From: Ga0077555 sp050187415
GTDB taxonomy: Bacteria > Pseudomonadota > Alphaproteobacteria > Rhizobiales > Hyphomicrobiaceae
Length of the DNA stretch: 64,000 nucleotides
Assembly: GCA_050187415.1 (NCBI GenBank)
Contig: JBFWXN010000005.1
Coordinates: 1-64,000 of the forward strand
Reading direction: 5' to 3'
Part shown: piece after piece, positions 45,107-53,893 of the stretch
Numbering within the stretch: position 1 is the stretch's first letter
How the letters are laid out: each line of letters opens with the position of its first letter
Made by a program: the position numbers and the translations under genes
The notes under the pieces: generated by a model
The model's input: the letters and a program-made list of their open reading frames with translations, nothing else
Databases searched by the model: none
What the model was told of the DNA's origin: nothing

Positions 45107-45907
45107 ATGGCTTTGATCGAATATACACGGACAGGGAGTGGTCGACCGCCGCTCGTTTTCGTGCACGGTTTTGGCTGTGCGCGCAGTGACTGGGACGCGA
45201 TGGTCGCATACTTCAAGGGCCGTCATGAGACGATTGCGGTGGATCTTGGCGCGCACGGGACCTCTCCGGGGACGCCGGACCACGGTCGTTTGGACACACA
45301 CGGCGCGGACGTCGCCCGTTTGCTCGAAGCGCTGGACCTGCCGCCCGCCGTCATCTTCGGCCATAGCATGGGCACCCGGGTGGCCATGGATGCGGCCACA
45401 CGCCAGCCGGAGCGGGTCAAAGCCGTCGTGCTGGTCGACGGCAGCCGCTACGGCGAGACGGGATCGACGTCCTACCTCAAGCGGGCGCGAGCCTTGGAGG
45501 CGGCCGGATACCAACCGTTCATCCGGGCAGCGTTCGACGCGATGTTTTCACCGGGCTTCGACAAGACCAAGTCCGAGCCGGTGGTGCAGCGTGCCCTCGA
45601 TCGCGACGAGGCGATCTGCGGCCGGCTGTTTGCAGATATCGGCCGTTACGATGCCGAGAACCTGGAGCGGCTGGTCGGCGGCATCAAGGTGCCGATGCTC
45701 GCCCTCCAGACCACGCGCCACACGCCGGAGGGCAAGCGCGTCACCATCAAGCCGGGCGACACCTCCGATTATCTCGATTTCCTGCGGCGCATGAAGCCCG
45801 ACGTGCAGGTCGAGATCATCCCCAATATCGGCCATTTCCCCCAGCTCGAGAAACCGGCCGAGACGAATGCCATCATCGCGCGTTTCCTGAAGGGCATCGG
45901 CCAGTGA
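45107..45907 (+). CDS. Alpha/beta-fold hydrolase
   Basis: A 266-residue hydrolase: HGFGCARSDWD oxyanion segment, nucleophile Ser in GHSMGTRVAM, and C-terminal catalytic His in IPNIGHFPQLEKP. The substrate is unknown; relatives include esterases and C-C hydrolases. AGGGAG precedes ATG 45107. The next hydrolase gene starts inside its stop (GTGA), so both are coupled. Confidence 0.88.
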   Translation: MALIEYTRTGSGRPPLVFVHGFGCARSDWDAMVAYFKGRHETIAVDLGAHGTSPGTPDHGRLDTHGADVARLLEALDLPPAVIFGHSMGTRVAMDAATRQPERVKAVVLVDGSRYGETGSTSYLKRARALEAAGYQPFIRAAFDAMFSPGFDKTKSEPVVQRALDRDEAICGRLFADIGRYDAENLERLVGGIKVPMLALQTTRHTPEGKRVTIKPGDTSDYLDFLRRMKPDVQVEIIPNIGHFPQLEKPAETNAIIARFLKGIGQ

Positions 45908-46821
45908 CCATCGACGACAATACCGGCCCCGCCTCGCGGGTCTATTACTCGCAGCGCCTGCGACTGCACTATGTCGACTGGGGCAACCCGACGGCGCCAC
46001 CGTTGCTGCTGGTGCACGGCGGTCGCGACCATTGCCGCAACTGGGATTGGGTCGCGCGGCGGTTGCGCAAGGACTGGCACGTGATAGCTCCCGATCTGCG
46101 CGGGCACGGCGATAGCGAATGGTCGAAAAGCGCCAACTATTCGATGGCGGGCTATGTCTACGATCTCGCCCAGCTCATTCATCAGTTGAAGCTTTCCCCG
46201 GTGACCATCATCGGCCATTCGCTCGGAGGTGCGATCACGGTTCGCTACGCCGGAATCTACCCTGAGAACGTGAAGCGCTTCGTCGCCATCGAGGGGTTGG
46301 GGCGCGCGCCGAAGTCACAGGCCGAAAACGCGGCCAAGACCATGGTCGAGAAGATGCGCGTTTGGATCGATGTGCAGCGCGAGGCGGCGGGACGCCTGCC
46401 GCGCCGCTATGCATCGATCGAGGAAGCGTATGCGCGCATGCAAGAGCAGAACAAGCATCTCTCTGCAGAGCAGGCGCGCCATCTGACGGTGCACGGCGTC
46501 GTCCAGAACGAGGACGGAACCTATACTTGGAAGTTCGACAATTACGTGCGCGTGTTTCTCCCCTACGACATGCCGCAGCCCGACATCGAGGCGGTCTGGC
46601 AAAATATCTCGTCGCCGTCTCTGATGGTTTACGGCAAGGAGAGCTGGGCGTCGGATCCCCGGACGGATGGGCGTGCGCGCCATTTCAAGGGCGCAACCTT
46701 CGTCCAGATCGCGGGCGCCGGGCACTGGGTCCATCACGATCAGCTCGAGACGTTCCTGAAGCTGGTCGACCCTTTCGTGAGGGGCGAGCCACTGCCGCAG
46801 GGATTGCCCGGGGTAAGCTGA
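45904..46821 (+). CDS. Alpha/beta-fold hydrolase, second of a coupled pair
   Basis: A 305-residue hydrolase with HGGRDHCRNWDW, the nucleophile in GHSLGGAITVRYAG and the His in IAGAGHWVHHDQLE. Sequence outside the motifs differs from the preceding hydrolase, so the two are old paralogues with different substrates. GTG 45904 overlaps the upstream stop. Its likely transcript continues to the DenD-like gene 87 bases on. Confidence 0.88.
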   Translation: MTIDDNTGPASRVYYSQRLRLHYVDWGNPTAPPLLLVHGGRDHCRNWDWVARRLRKDWHVIAPDLRGHGDSEWSKSANYSMAGYVYDLAQLIHQLKLSPVTIIGHSLGGAITVRYAGIYPENVKRFVAIEGLGRAPKSQAENAAKTMVEKMRVWIDVQREAAGRLPRRYASIEEAYARMQEQNKHLSAEQARHLTVHGVVQNEDGTYTWKFDNYVRVFLPYDMPQPDIEAVWQNISSPSLMVYGKESWASDPRTDGRARHFKGATFVQIAGAGHWVHHDQLETFLKLVDPFVRGEPLPQGLPGVS

Positions 46822-46908
46822 TCTCCGATCGGGCCGGTCGGTCGCGATTGCCCGCCGGCCGGGGAGCATGCTCTAGTTTCGCCTAATACTGACAGCGGGA
46901 GGCACGAC

Positions 46909-47895
46909 ATGAAGGTTCTCATCCTCGGCGGCGGAGGCATGATCGGACGCAAGCTCGCCGAGCGTCTGGCCCGCGACGGACGGCTCGGGACCGCGGAGGT
47001 GTCGTCGCTGACGCTGTACGACGTGGTGCCACCGCAAAAGCCCGCTGGCGCCAAGTTCCCCGTCGAAGCGCTGACCGGAGACCTGCCCGCACCCGGCGAG
47101 GCCGAAAAGCTCGTCGCCTCCAAGCCCGACGTGATCTTCCACCTGGCTGCGATCGTCTCGGGCGAGGCCGAGCAGGACTTCGAAAAGGGCTATCGCATCA
47201 ATCTCCAAGGCACCATGAACCTGCTCGAGGCGATCAGACGCGCCTACGATGGCGCCGCGCGCAAGCCCCGGCTCGTGTTTACATCTTCCATTGCCGTGTT
47301 CGGATCACCGTTCCCCGAAAAGATCCCGGACGACTTCTTCCTGACGCCGCTGACCAGCTACGGCACGCAGAAGGCCGCCGGAGAGCTGCTTCTCGCAGAC
47401 TATACGCGGAAGGGCATGCTCGATGGCGTCGGTATCCGGCTGCCGACGATCTGTGTCCGGCCGGGCAAGCCGAACAAGGCGGCGTCCGGCTTCTTTTCCA
47501 ACATCATGCGCGAGCCGCTGGCGGGGCAAGAGGCGGTGCTGCCGGTCTCGGACGACGTCATGCACTGGCATGCGAGCCCGCGCGCCGCGGTTGGCTTCCT
47601 CTTGCATGCCGCGACCATCGACGGGGCACGGCTGGGCCCCCGCCGCAATCTTTCGATGCCGGGCCTGGCTGTGACGGTTGGCCAGCAGATCGAGGCTTTG
47701 CGCAAGATTGCGGGCGAGGAGGTCGTCGCACGCATCCGCCGCGAGCCGGATCCGTTCGTTCAGGAGATCGTTGCCGGCTGGCCGCGGAACTTCGACACCC
47801 GACGCTCGATCGAGCTCGGATTCAAGGCTGACGCGAGCTTCGAGGACATCATCCGCATCCATGTCGAAGACGAGCTCGCCGGCAAGATTGTGTGA
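46909..47895 (+). CDS. NAD-dependent epimerase/dehydratase, D-erythronate dehydrogenase-like
   Basis: An extended SDR of 328 residues: VLILGGGGMIGRKLAE cofactor loop, FHLAAIVSGEAEQDF, TSSIAVFG and the Tyr-Lys of SYGTQKAAGE. The start and the RLPTICVRPGKPNKAASGF block match DenD, which oxidises D-erythronate. The usual partners (kinase DenK/OtnK, isomerase OtnI, decarboxylase OtnC) are absent nearby, so the substrate may differ. GGGAGG supports ATG 46909. Only 13 bases lie before the next gene. Confidence 0.85.
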   Translation: MKVLILGGGGMIGRKLAERLARDGRLGTAEVSSLTLYDVVPPQKPAGAKFPVEALTGDLPAPGEAEKLVASKPDVIFHLAAIVSGEAEQDFEKGYRINLQGTMNLLEAIRRAYDGAARKPRLVFTSSIAVFGSPFPEKIPDDFFLTPLTSYGTQKAAGELLLADYTRKGMLDGVGIRLPTICVRPGKPNKAASGFFSNIMREPLAGQEAVLPVSDDVMHWHASPRAAVGFLLHAATIDGARLGPRRNLSMPGLAVTVGQQIEALRKIAGEEVVARIRREPDPFVQEIVAGWPRNFDTRRSIELGFKADASFEDIIRIHVEDELAGKIV

Positions 47896-47908
47896 GGATT
47901 TGATCGAA

Positions 47909-48874
47909 ATGACTCTATCCAACAAGCCCTTGATGCTGCTCGCGGTTGCAAACCCCGCGACTTTTCGCGAAAGCCTGGAGGCTGCCGGTCTCGCCGAGCG
48001 CTTCGAGATCGGCCACCTCGCGCCCGGCACCAAGCCCGACGCCGATCAGCTCGCCCGCTGCGAGGTGCTGCTCGCGTTCGGGATGCCGCCCGGGTCCATC
48101 GGCGAGATGAAGCGCCTCAAGATGATCCAGTCGATGACGGCCGGTGTGGACGGCTGGGTATCGCGCAAGGATCTGCCCGCCGATTTGCCGCTGTCGGCCG
48201 CGCGTGGCACGCATCTGCCGCAGATGCCCGAGAACATCCTCGGGGCGCTTTTCCATATTTCGAAGCACTACCATACGATCGCGCAGAACCAGGCCCAGTC
48301 GAAGTGGGTGCGATCGCAGTCGGCGACGCTGTCGGGCAAGACGCTCGGCATCCTCGGCCTTGGCGCGATCGGCGCCGATCTCGCGCGGCGGGCCACGGCG
48401 CTCGATATGCGCGTGGTCGGAACGCGGCGCACGCCCGATCCTGTGCCCCACGTCGCAAAGGTCTACGCCCCTGGCCAGACGGACGAAGTTCTGGCCCAGA
48501 GCGACTACGTCGTCCTGCTGCTACCCGTCACGCCGGACACGGAGAACATGTTCGACCGCAAGCGCCTGCAACAGATGAAGAGCAGCGCCTGGCTCATCAA
48601 CTTCGGACGCGGTGCCTTGATCGTCGACGACGATCTGATCGCCGCGGTCAAGGCGAAGGACATCGCCGGTGCGGTGCTCGACGTGTTTCGCACGGAACCG
48701 CTGCCCTCCGAGCATGCGTTCTGGCAGACGCCGAACATCTATGTGCTGCCACACATCGGCGGCGGGCATCCCGACCGGGACAAGTGGGTGGCATCGCTGC
48801 TCACCGAGAATGTGCGGCGCTACCTCGCGGGTGAGCCATTAAAGGAGCTGGTGGACCGCACGCGGGGCTACTGA
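47909..48874 (+). CDS. D-2-hydroxyacid dehydrogenase
   Basis: A 321-residue NAD(P)-dependent enzyme of the D-isomer 2-hydroxyacid dehydrogenase family: GILGLGAIGADLARRA cofactor loop, catalytic Arg in NFGRGALI, Glu in TEPLPSEHAFW and His in LPHIGG. It reduces a 2-keto acid or oxidises a D-2-hydroxy acid. With the DenD-like gene just upstream it may act on a sugar-acid derivative. ATG 47909 is chosen; GTGAGGA is upstream. Confidence 0.9.
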   Translation: MTLSNKPLMLLAVANPATFRESLEAAGLAERFEIGHLAPGTKPDADQLARCEVLLAFGMPPGSIGEMKRLKMIQSMTAGVDGWVSRKDLPADLPLSAARGTHLPQMPENILGALFHISKHYHTIAQNQAQSKWVRSQSATLSGKTLGILGLGAIGADLARRATALDMRVVGTRRTPDPVPHVAKVYAPGQTDEVLAQSDYVVLLLPVTPDTENMFDRKRLQQMKSSAWLINFGRGALIVDDDLIAAVKAKDIAGAVLDVFRTEPLPSEHAFWQTPNIYVLPHIGGGHPDRDKWVASLLTENVRRYLAGEPLKELVDRTRGY

Positions 48875-48966
48875 GGCAGCGCCCGGCGCTGCCGCTACTC
48901 GAACATGCTGAACCAAGCCCGCTGCTCGCGCGTTGTTGCCTTGAGCAAGTTACGCGAGGAGCAGCC

Positions 48967-49425
48967 GTGAGCACCGTCAGCCTTTTACTCAACGTCCTCT
49001 GGATCGTAACCGGTGGTCTTTGGATGGCTGCCGGCTGGCTGTTGGCCGCTCTGATCATGGCGATCACCATCATTGGGCTGCCATGGGCGTGGGCTGCGCT
49101 GCGAATTGCCCAGTACACCCTCTTGCCATTCGGCTTCAAAGTCGTCGACCGGCCCTCAGGTCCTCTGGCGGAGGCCGCGGGCGCCGTCGGCAACCTCGTC
49201 TGGTTCATTCTCGCCGGGTGGTGGCTGGCGCTTGGCCATCTGATCCTCGCGATCGGCCTTGCGATCACGATCATCGGTATTCCATTCGCGTGGGCGCACC
49301 TCAAGCTTGCCTGGCTGACGCTGTGGCCGCTCGGCCGCGAAATTCTGCCGAATGACGTGCCAGCGATGGCGCGGCGCAATATCTACGATCCGGTCGTGTT
49401 CGAACCGGTTTCGTATCGCCGATAG
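48967..49425 (+). CDS. YccF-domain inner-membrane protein
   Basis: A 152-residue membrane protein with two tandem YccF repeats: NVLWIVTGGLWMAAGWLLAA then AITIIGLPWAWAALRIAQYTLLPFG (first part AITIIGLPWAWAALRIAQ), and NLVWFILAGWWLALGHLILA then AITIIGIPFAWAHLKLAW. The paired ITIIGxPxAWA motif is diagnostic. The function of YccF proteins is not known. The start is GTG 48967. Confidence 0.92.
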   Translation: MSTVSLLLNVLWIVTGGLWMAAGWLLAALIMAITIIGLPWAWAALRIAQYTLLPFGFKVVDRPSGPLAEAAGAVGNLVWFILAGWWLALGHLILAIGLAITIIGIPFAWAHLKLAWLTLWPLGREILPNDVPAMARRNIYDPVVFEPVSYRR

Positions 49426-49456
49426 AACCGGACGCGCGATCGCGTCCTGGTCGGCG

Positions 49457-50398
49457 TTATGCAAAGTACCGCTTCTCCAGCATGCAGTGGCAGCCGTTAT
49501 TGCCGTTGACGAGTTGGGTCACGCGAAGGTCGGCTGCCAGAGAGCAGAGCATGTAGGCATCCTCCCGCGACAGGTTCTTGCGCTCGCAAAGCAGCGCGAT
49601 CATCTGCCGGAGAGCTTCCTTCGCCGCTTGGTCGAGATCCGGGTCGAACGCCATGGTGATCTGGTGCGTTGGCGTCTCGGCGCGCGGCCACTTGAGCTTC
49701 AAGCCCTTCTTCAGTCCGAACCGGAACGTGCCCGTCAGCGCGGTTTCGATGGCCGTGACGCAGACCTCGCCGTCGCCCTGGGCGCCGTGTCCATCGCCGC
49801 AGGAGAAATTGGCGCCCGGAACGTGAACGGGAAGGATCAGCTTCGTGCCGGCGACCAATTCCTTGTTGTCGAGATTACCGCCATGCTTGTTCGGGGGGAG
49901 CGACGAGACCATGCCCCATGCCGGCGGCGGCGCGACACCCATCACGCCGAAGAACGGCCTGAGCGGCACCTCGGCACCCCACGCGAGCCTGCCGACCTTC
50001 TTCTCCAGATCCATCGGGATATGGACAACGCGAACCTCGTCGAACTCGCCGGGCAGCGCGCCGGCAAGCGGCCGGATGGCGTTATATCCCCACGGCTGCC
50101 GGCATTCGATCGCCTCGATCTCGACTTCGAGTGCGTCGCCGGGCAAGGCGCCCTTGACGGCGACCGGGCCGGTGAGAACGTGACCCGGAAGCTTGCGCGG
50201 TACCCTGGCGTGGATCTCGAGCAACTCCGGCGGAATGACGTGGCCGGTGGTCTTCGCAGGCATGACGTCGGGAGCGCCCGAGACGGTCTCGATAGTTACC
50301 CGGTCGCCCGGGTCGATGGTCAGAACCGGTGCGACGGTCGCGTCGAAGTAACCCCAATGGACCGTTTCGACGGAGGACTTGAGCGTGTGATCGGCCAT
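49457..50398 (-). CDS. Acetamidase/formamidase family protein
   Basis: A 313-residue amidase of the FmdA/AmdA family: VHWGYFDATVAPVLTIDPGD near the N-terminus, GHVLTGPVAVKGALPGDALE, and a metal-site region with NFSCGDGHGAQGDGEVCVTA. It hydrolyses formamide or short amides to ammonia and an acid. The C-terminal half holds MICSLAADLRVTQLV-like sequence (YMLCSLAADLRVTQLV). It is divergent from the aminotransferase gene across a 293-base region rich in repeated GGAACTTGC/GCGAACTTC elements. Confidence 0.92.
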   Translation of the reverse strand: MADHTLKSSVETVHWGYFDATVAPVLTIDPGDRVTIETVSGAPDVMPAKTTGHVIPPELLEIHARVPRKLPGHVLTGPVAVKGALPGDALEVEIEAIECRQPWGYNAIRPLAGALPGEFDEVRVVHIPMDLEKKVGRLAWGAEVPLRPFFGVMGVAPPPAWGMVSSLPPNKHGGNLDNKELVAGTKLILPVHVPGANFSCGDGHGAQGDGEVCVTAIETALTGTFRFGLKKGLKLKWPRAETPTHQITMAFDPDLDQAAKEALRQMIALLCERKNLSREDAYMLCSLAADLRVTQLVNGNNGCHCMLEKRYFA

Positions 50399-50473
50399 GT
50401 GGGCTCCCGGACGTGAGGCTGGGCTGGTGTCCCGATTCCAAAGTGCGCCGTGCTTTGCCAGGGACGCTCTGAA

Positions 50474-50579
50474 GGAACTTGCGAACCGACCAACGGCACC
50501 AGCGAATTAATGCTTCTCGCGTGGTGTTCGGATTTGAAGTTCGCCTCGGAACTTGCTGAAAATGAGAGTGCGAACTTCA
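50474..50579. promoter_or_regulatory. Repeated GAACTT elements in a divergent promoter region
   Basis: Within the 293 bases between the amidase and aminotransferase starts, GGAACTTGC occurs twice (50474-50482, 50548-50556) and a perfect ten-base inverted repeat TGAAGTTCGC (50535-50544) / GCGAACTTCA (50570-50579) spans the second copy. Four related half-sites in about 105 bases look like an operator array for a dimeric regulator. No such regulator gene is adjacent. Confidence 0.45.
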
Positions 50580-50691
50580 CATCGACCACCGCGGCGAGAA
50601 CCGTGCCCGCAATTGCCATGATGTGGCAAGATCGGAGTTTGCATCAGCCTTGCACGCGTTCCGTGCAGAACCACCGGTTGGAGGCGGCGCT

Positions 50692-51660
50692 ATGCAGAAT
50701 GGGGAAACGACCGGGGCTTCCACTCACGAGTATCTCGATGACCCCCGCAACCAGACGATCCTGATCTCGCTCAACGGGCGGCTGGTGGCGAGGGCGGAGG
50801 CGTTCGTCTCGGTGTTCGATTCGGGGTTCATTCTCGGCGACGGCGTCTGGGAGGGATTGCGGCTGATCGAAGGGGGCATTCCGTTCCTCGACCAGCATAT
50901 GGAGCGCCTCTATGAAGGCGCGCGCGCCATTTACATGGAGATCGGGCTTTCCCCCGACGAACTGAGGCGCCGGGTGTTCGAGTGCCTCGCCGCCAACGAG
51001 ATGCACGACGGGGTTCATATCCGGCTGATGATCACGCGTGGTGTGAAGCGCACGCCCTATCAAGACCCGCGCGTGACCATCGGACCGCCGACCATCGTCA
51101 TTATTCCGGAATACAAGTCCCCGCGGCCCGAAGTGGTGAGGAAGGGTCTGCGGCTGTTCACGGTGCATGTGCGGCGCACGGGCCCGGACCAGCAGGACCA
51201 GAAGTTGAACTCGCATTCGAAGCTGAACTGCGTCCTTGCCTGCATCCAGGCGACGCAAGCGGGCGCCGACGAGGCATTGATGCTCGATCCGCGGGGACAC
51301 GTCGCGACATGCAACTCGACGCACTTCTTCATCGTGCGGCGCGGCGAGCTATGGACCTCGACCGGCATGTTCTGCCTCGGTGGCATTACGCGTCGCAACG
51401 TGCTGCGCGCCGCGCGCGACGCGGGCATCCCGGCGTTCGAGCGGGATTTTTCGCTGACCGACGTCTATGGCGCGGATGAAGCCTTCGTGACGGGCACGTT
51501 TGCGGGGCTGACGCCCGTGATCGAGGTCGACGGACGACGGATCGGGCACCCGACACAGGCGCTGCCACCGCATCCGGACGGCGGCGCGTCGGGGCCCATG
51601 ACCCGGCGACTGACCCACCTCTACAAGGCGCTGGCGACACGTGAAACCGTGCGTGCGTAG
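50692..51660 (+). CDS. Class IV aminotransferase (D-amino acid / branched-chain type)
   Basis: A PLP-dependent transaminase of 322 residues. The start ISLNGRLVARAEAFVSVFDSG and VWEGLRL match fold-type IV; the Schiff-base lysine lies in LNSHSKLNC, and the phosphate-binding end reads GITRRNVLRAARD and VTGTFAGLTPV. D-alanine, branched-chain and 4-amino-4-deoxychorismate relatives share this plan, so the substrate is open. GGAGG at seven bases supports ATG 50692. Confidence 0.9.
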   Translation: MQNGETTGASTHEYLDDPRNQTILISLNGRLVARAEAFVSVFDSGFILGDGVWEGLRLIEGGIPFLDQHMERLYEGARAIYMEIGLSPDELRRRVFECLAANEMHDGVHIRLMITRGVKRTPYQDPRVTIGPPTIVIIPEYKSPRPEVVRKGLRLFTVHVRRTGPDQQDQKLNSHSKLNCVLACIQATQAGADEALMLDPRGHVATCNSTHFFIVRRGELWTSTGMFCLGGITRRNVLRAARDAGIPAFERDFSLTDVYGADEAFVTGTFAGLTPVIEVDGRRIGHPTQALPPHPDGGASGPMTRRLTHLYKALATRETVRA

Positions 51661-51742
51661 GTCGAGCATGCCCGCAGGCGCATGCCGACCTCACCCACCG
51701 CCCTTCGGCGGGCCCCGACCCCGGACCGCGGCCGCACGTATG

Positions 51743-52318
51743 TCACGCTGCCTTGACCAGACGCGCCGAGAGATCGAGCACTGTCATCATGTAGCCGACC
51801 CGGTCTTCGACGGCTTCCGCCACAAGCGAGAAATAATCGGCCGTTTCGGGGATGATCTCGCCGATCACCTCGCCATATTCGAAACGCAAGTCGGCGTCGT
51901 GCTTGCGCGCGATGGTCCGCATGCGGGCGTTCTCGGCGAGGCAACTCAAGTAGAGGAGGTTCACGCCGCGATTTCGCGCGGCTCGGATGATGCGGCCCAT
52001 CAACTCGGAGCCGAGGCCCTTGTCCTGATACTGACGCTCGACCGAGAAGGCGGCCTCTGCCTCGCGCCCCCACGTGTCGCCGAGCTTCCTCAGCTCGGCC
52101 ACGGCGCGCACTTCGCCGCCGACGAATGCGCCAATCGCGATGCCGCCCATGTCGTTCATGCGCTGGGCATAGCCTTCGATGTAGCTGTCGGCCACCGCAT
52201 GCGCGAAGCGTTGCTGCCGGCTTGCTTTGTCGAGGCGTAGCAGATGGTCGCGTAGCCGATCAGTCTCGTGCGGCCAAAGTTTGCGGATCGTGAGATCCGG
52301 GATGTGCTCGTTGCTCAT
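51743..52318 (-). CDS. GNAT-family N-acetyltransferase
   Basis: A 191-residue GCN5-type acetyltransferase with the acetyl-CoA loop QYQDKGLGSELMGRII (Q/R-x-x-G-x-G/A pattern) after a beta-strand FSVERQ. The N-terminus LTIRKLWPHETDRLRDH fits the fold. The substrate is unknown. It is convergent with the aminotransferase gene and divergent from zapE. Confidence 0.88.
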   Translation of the reverse strand: MSNEHIPDLTIRKLWPHETDRLRDHLLRLDKASRQQRFAHAVADSYIEGYAQRMNDMGGIAIGAFVGGEVRAVAELRKLGDTWGREAEAAFSVERQYQDKGLGSELMGRIIRAARNRGVNLLYLSCLAENARMRTIARKHDADLRFEYGEVIGEIIPETADYFSLVAEAVEDRVGYMMTVLDLSARLVKAA

Positions 52319-52603
52319 GACCCCGTCCGTTTTTCAGGCCCTGTTTGGAGCGCTTCGCGCCGTCTGGGCCGTTTGTCGTCATTATTTGAGGGGTTATATT
52401 GCGGCGCACAATACGGCTTCATGATGCGCTGCCGCCGCAGGCCTGCTGCGGAAGGCTCAATCGTTGGGTTATACATGCCGATAGCGCCGAATTGCCGCGC
52501 TTTCCGAGCGCTCCTGGACTAGGTGCGTGGCGGATCATGCCGCGTTGACGGTTGGCGCCTTAGCCGGTAGCCCCTGCCTTCACTTGCGCACAGGACGCGT
52601 GTC

Positions 52604-53779
52604 GTGTCCTCCCCCTCTGATGCTTCCCCGGATTTGCGCCTGATGGCTGACGGACCACTGGAGTTTCTGGACGCCCGCATTCGGTCGGGCGAAATGGAGG
52701 ACGACGCCGTGCAACGCGCGGCGGCCCGGCGCCTCGGCGAACTCGAGTCCGCGCTCGCCACGTGGCGCAGCGGCAAACGCTGGACATTCGGCGGGCTGTT
52801 CGGCGGCCGAGCTCCCCCGCCGCGCGGCTTGTATATTTACGGCAAGGTCGGCCGCGGCAAGACGATGCTGATGGACCTCTTCTACGAGACGTCACAGTTT
52901 CCGTCGCGTAGACGCGTGCATTTTCACGAGTTCATGGCGGAGACGCACGACCGGATCGGTGCGGCGAGGAAGAGCCTGGAAGGCGACCCCATTCCTCATG
53001 TTGCCGCGGAGATCGCGGCGGGTGCGGGCTTGCTGTGCTTCGACGAACTGCACGTCACCGACATCGCGGACGCCATGATCCTGGGACGCCTCTTCAAGGG
53101 GCTTTTCGAGCGCGAGGTGGTGATGGTCGCCACCTCGAACGTGCCGCCGTCGGAGCTTTACAAGAACGGTCTCAACAGGCAGCTCTTCCTGCCGTCGATC
53201 GCGCTGATCGAGGCGCATATGGCGGTGATGGAGCTGCAGTCGTCGAAGGACTTTCGTCTGGAGAAGCTGGAGGGCCAGCAACTTTATTTCTCTCCACTCG
53301 GGGACCGGGCCGACGAAGCTCTGGCCGCCGCGTTTACCCGCCTTACGGGTCTGCAGCGAGGCAAACCGGTCGATCTCGACGTGAAAGGGCGCACGCTGCA
53401 TGTGCCCGAGGCGGGGCGCGGCGTGGCGCGCTTCACGTTCGACGAGCTGTGCGATCGTCCCCTCGGCTCGCTCGACTATCTGCACCTCGCGCACCGCTTC
53501 CACACGCTCATCCTCTCGGACATTCCGCGGCTTGTGCCCGAGCGCCGGGCCGCGGCGCGCCGCTTCATCAACCTGATCGATACGCTCTACGATGCCCGCG
53601 TGGGACTCATTGCATCGGCTGCCGCCGAGCCCGACGACCTCCATCCGGAAGGTGACCAGTCGTTCCTGTTCGAGCGAACGGCGAGCCGCCTGACCGAAAT
53701 GAGGTCGGCCGCCTATCTCGACAGCCGAATGGAAAGGCTCGCGCCGGCCGACAAGGCGGGCGCGGAGGCGACGCCTTGA
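52604..53779 (+). CDS. zapE: Cell division protein ZapE (AFG1-like ATPase)
   Basis: An AAA-type ATPase of 391 residues with Walker A GKVGRGKT (80-87), FHEFMAETHDRI, Walker B LLCFDELHVTDIADAMI and the sensor ATSNVPPSELYKNGLNR, matching the Afg1/ZapE family. In E. coli ZapE supports FtsZ-ring constriction at low oxygen; mitochondrial AFG1 assists oxidase biogenesis. The start is GTG 52604. The sucCD-mdh genes that often follow in alphaproteobacteria are not downstream here. Confidence 0.93.
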   Translation: MSSPSDASPDLRLMADGPLEFLDARIRSGEMEDDAVQRAAARRLGELESALATWRSGKRWTFGGLFGGRAPPPRGLYIYGKVGRGKTMLMDLFYETSQFPSRRRVHFHEFMAETHDRIGAARKSLEGDPIPHVAAEIAAGAGLLCFDELHVTDIADAMILGRLFKGLFEREVVMVATSNVPPSELYKNGLNRQLFLPSIALIEAHMAVMELQSSKDFRLEKLEGQQLYFSPLGDRADEALAAAFTRLTGLQRGKPVDLDVKGRTLHVPEAGRGVARFTFDELCDRPLGSLDYLHLAHRFHTLILSDIPRLVPERRAAARRFINLIDTLYDARVGLIASAAAEPDDLHPEGDQSFLFERTASRLTEMRSAAYLDSRMERLAPADKAGAEATP

Positions 53780-53893
53780 ACAACCGAGATTAGGTTTTCT
53801 AATTTGTCTCGTCAGGTTTCCTTGGTTGTGCCGCGAGGGATCGCAACGTCATCAACGTCATCGAAGCCGCCGTTTGATCGAGGATGGAGCAGG

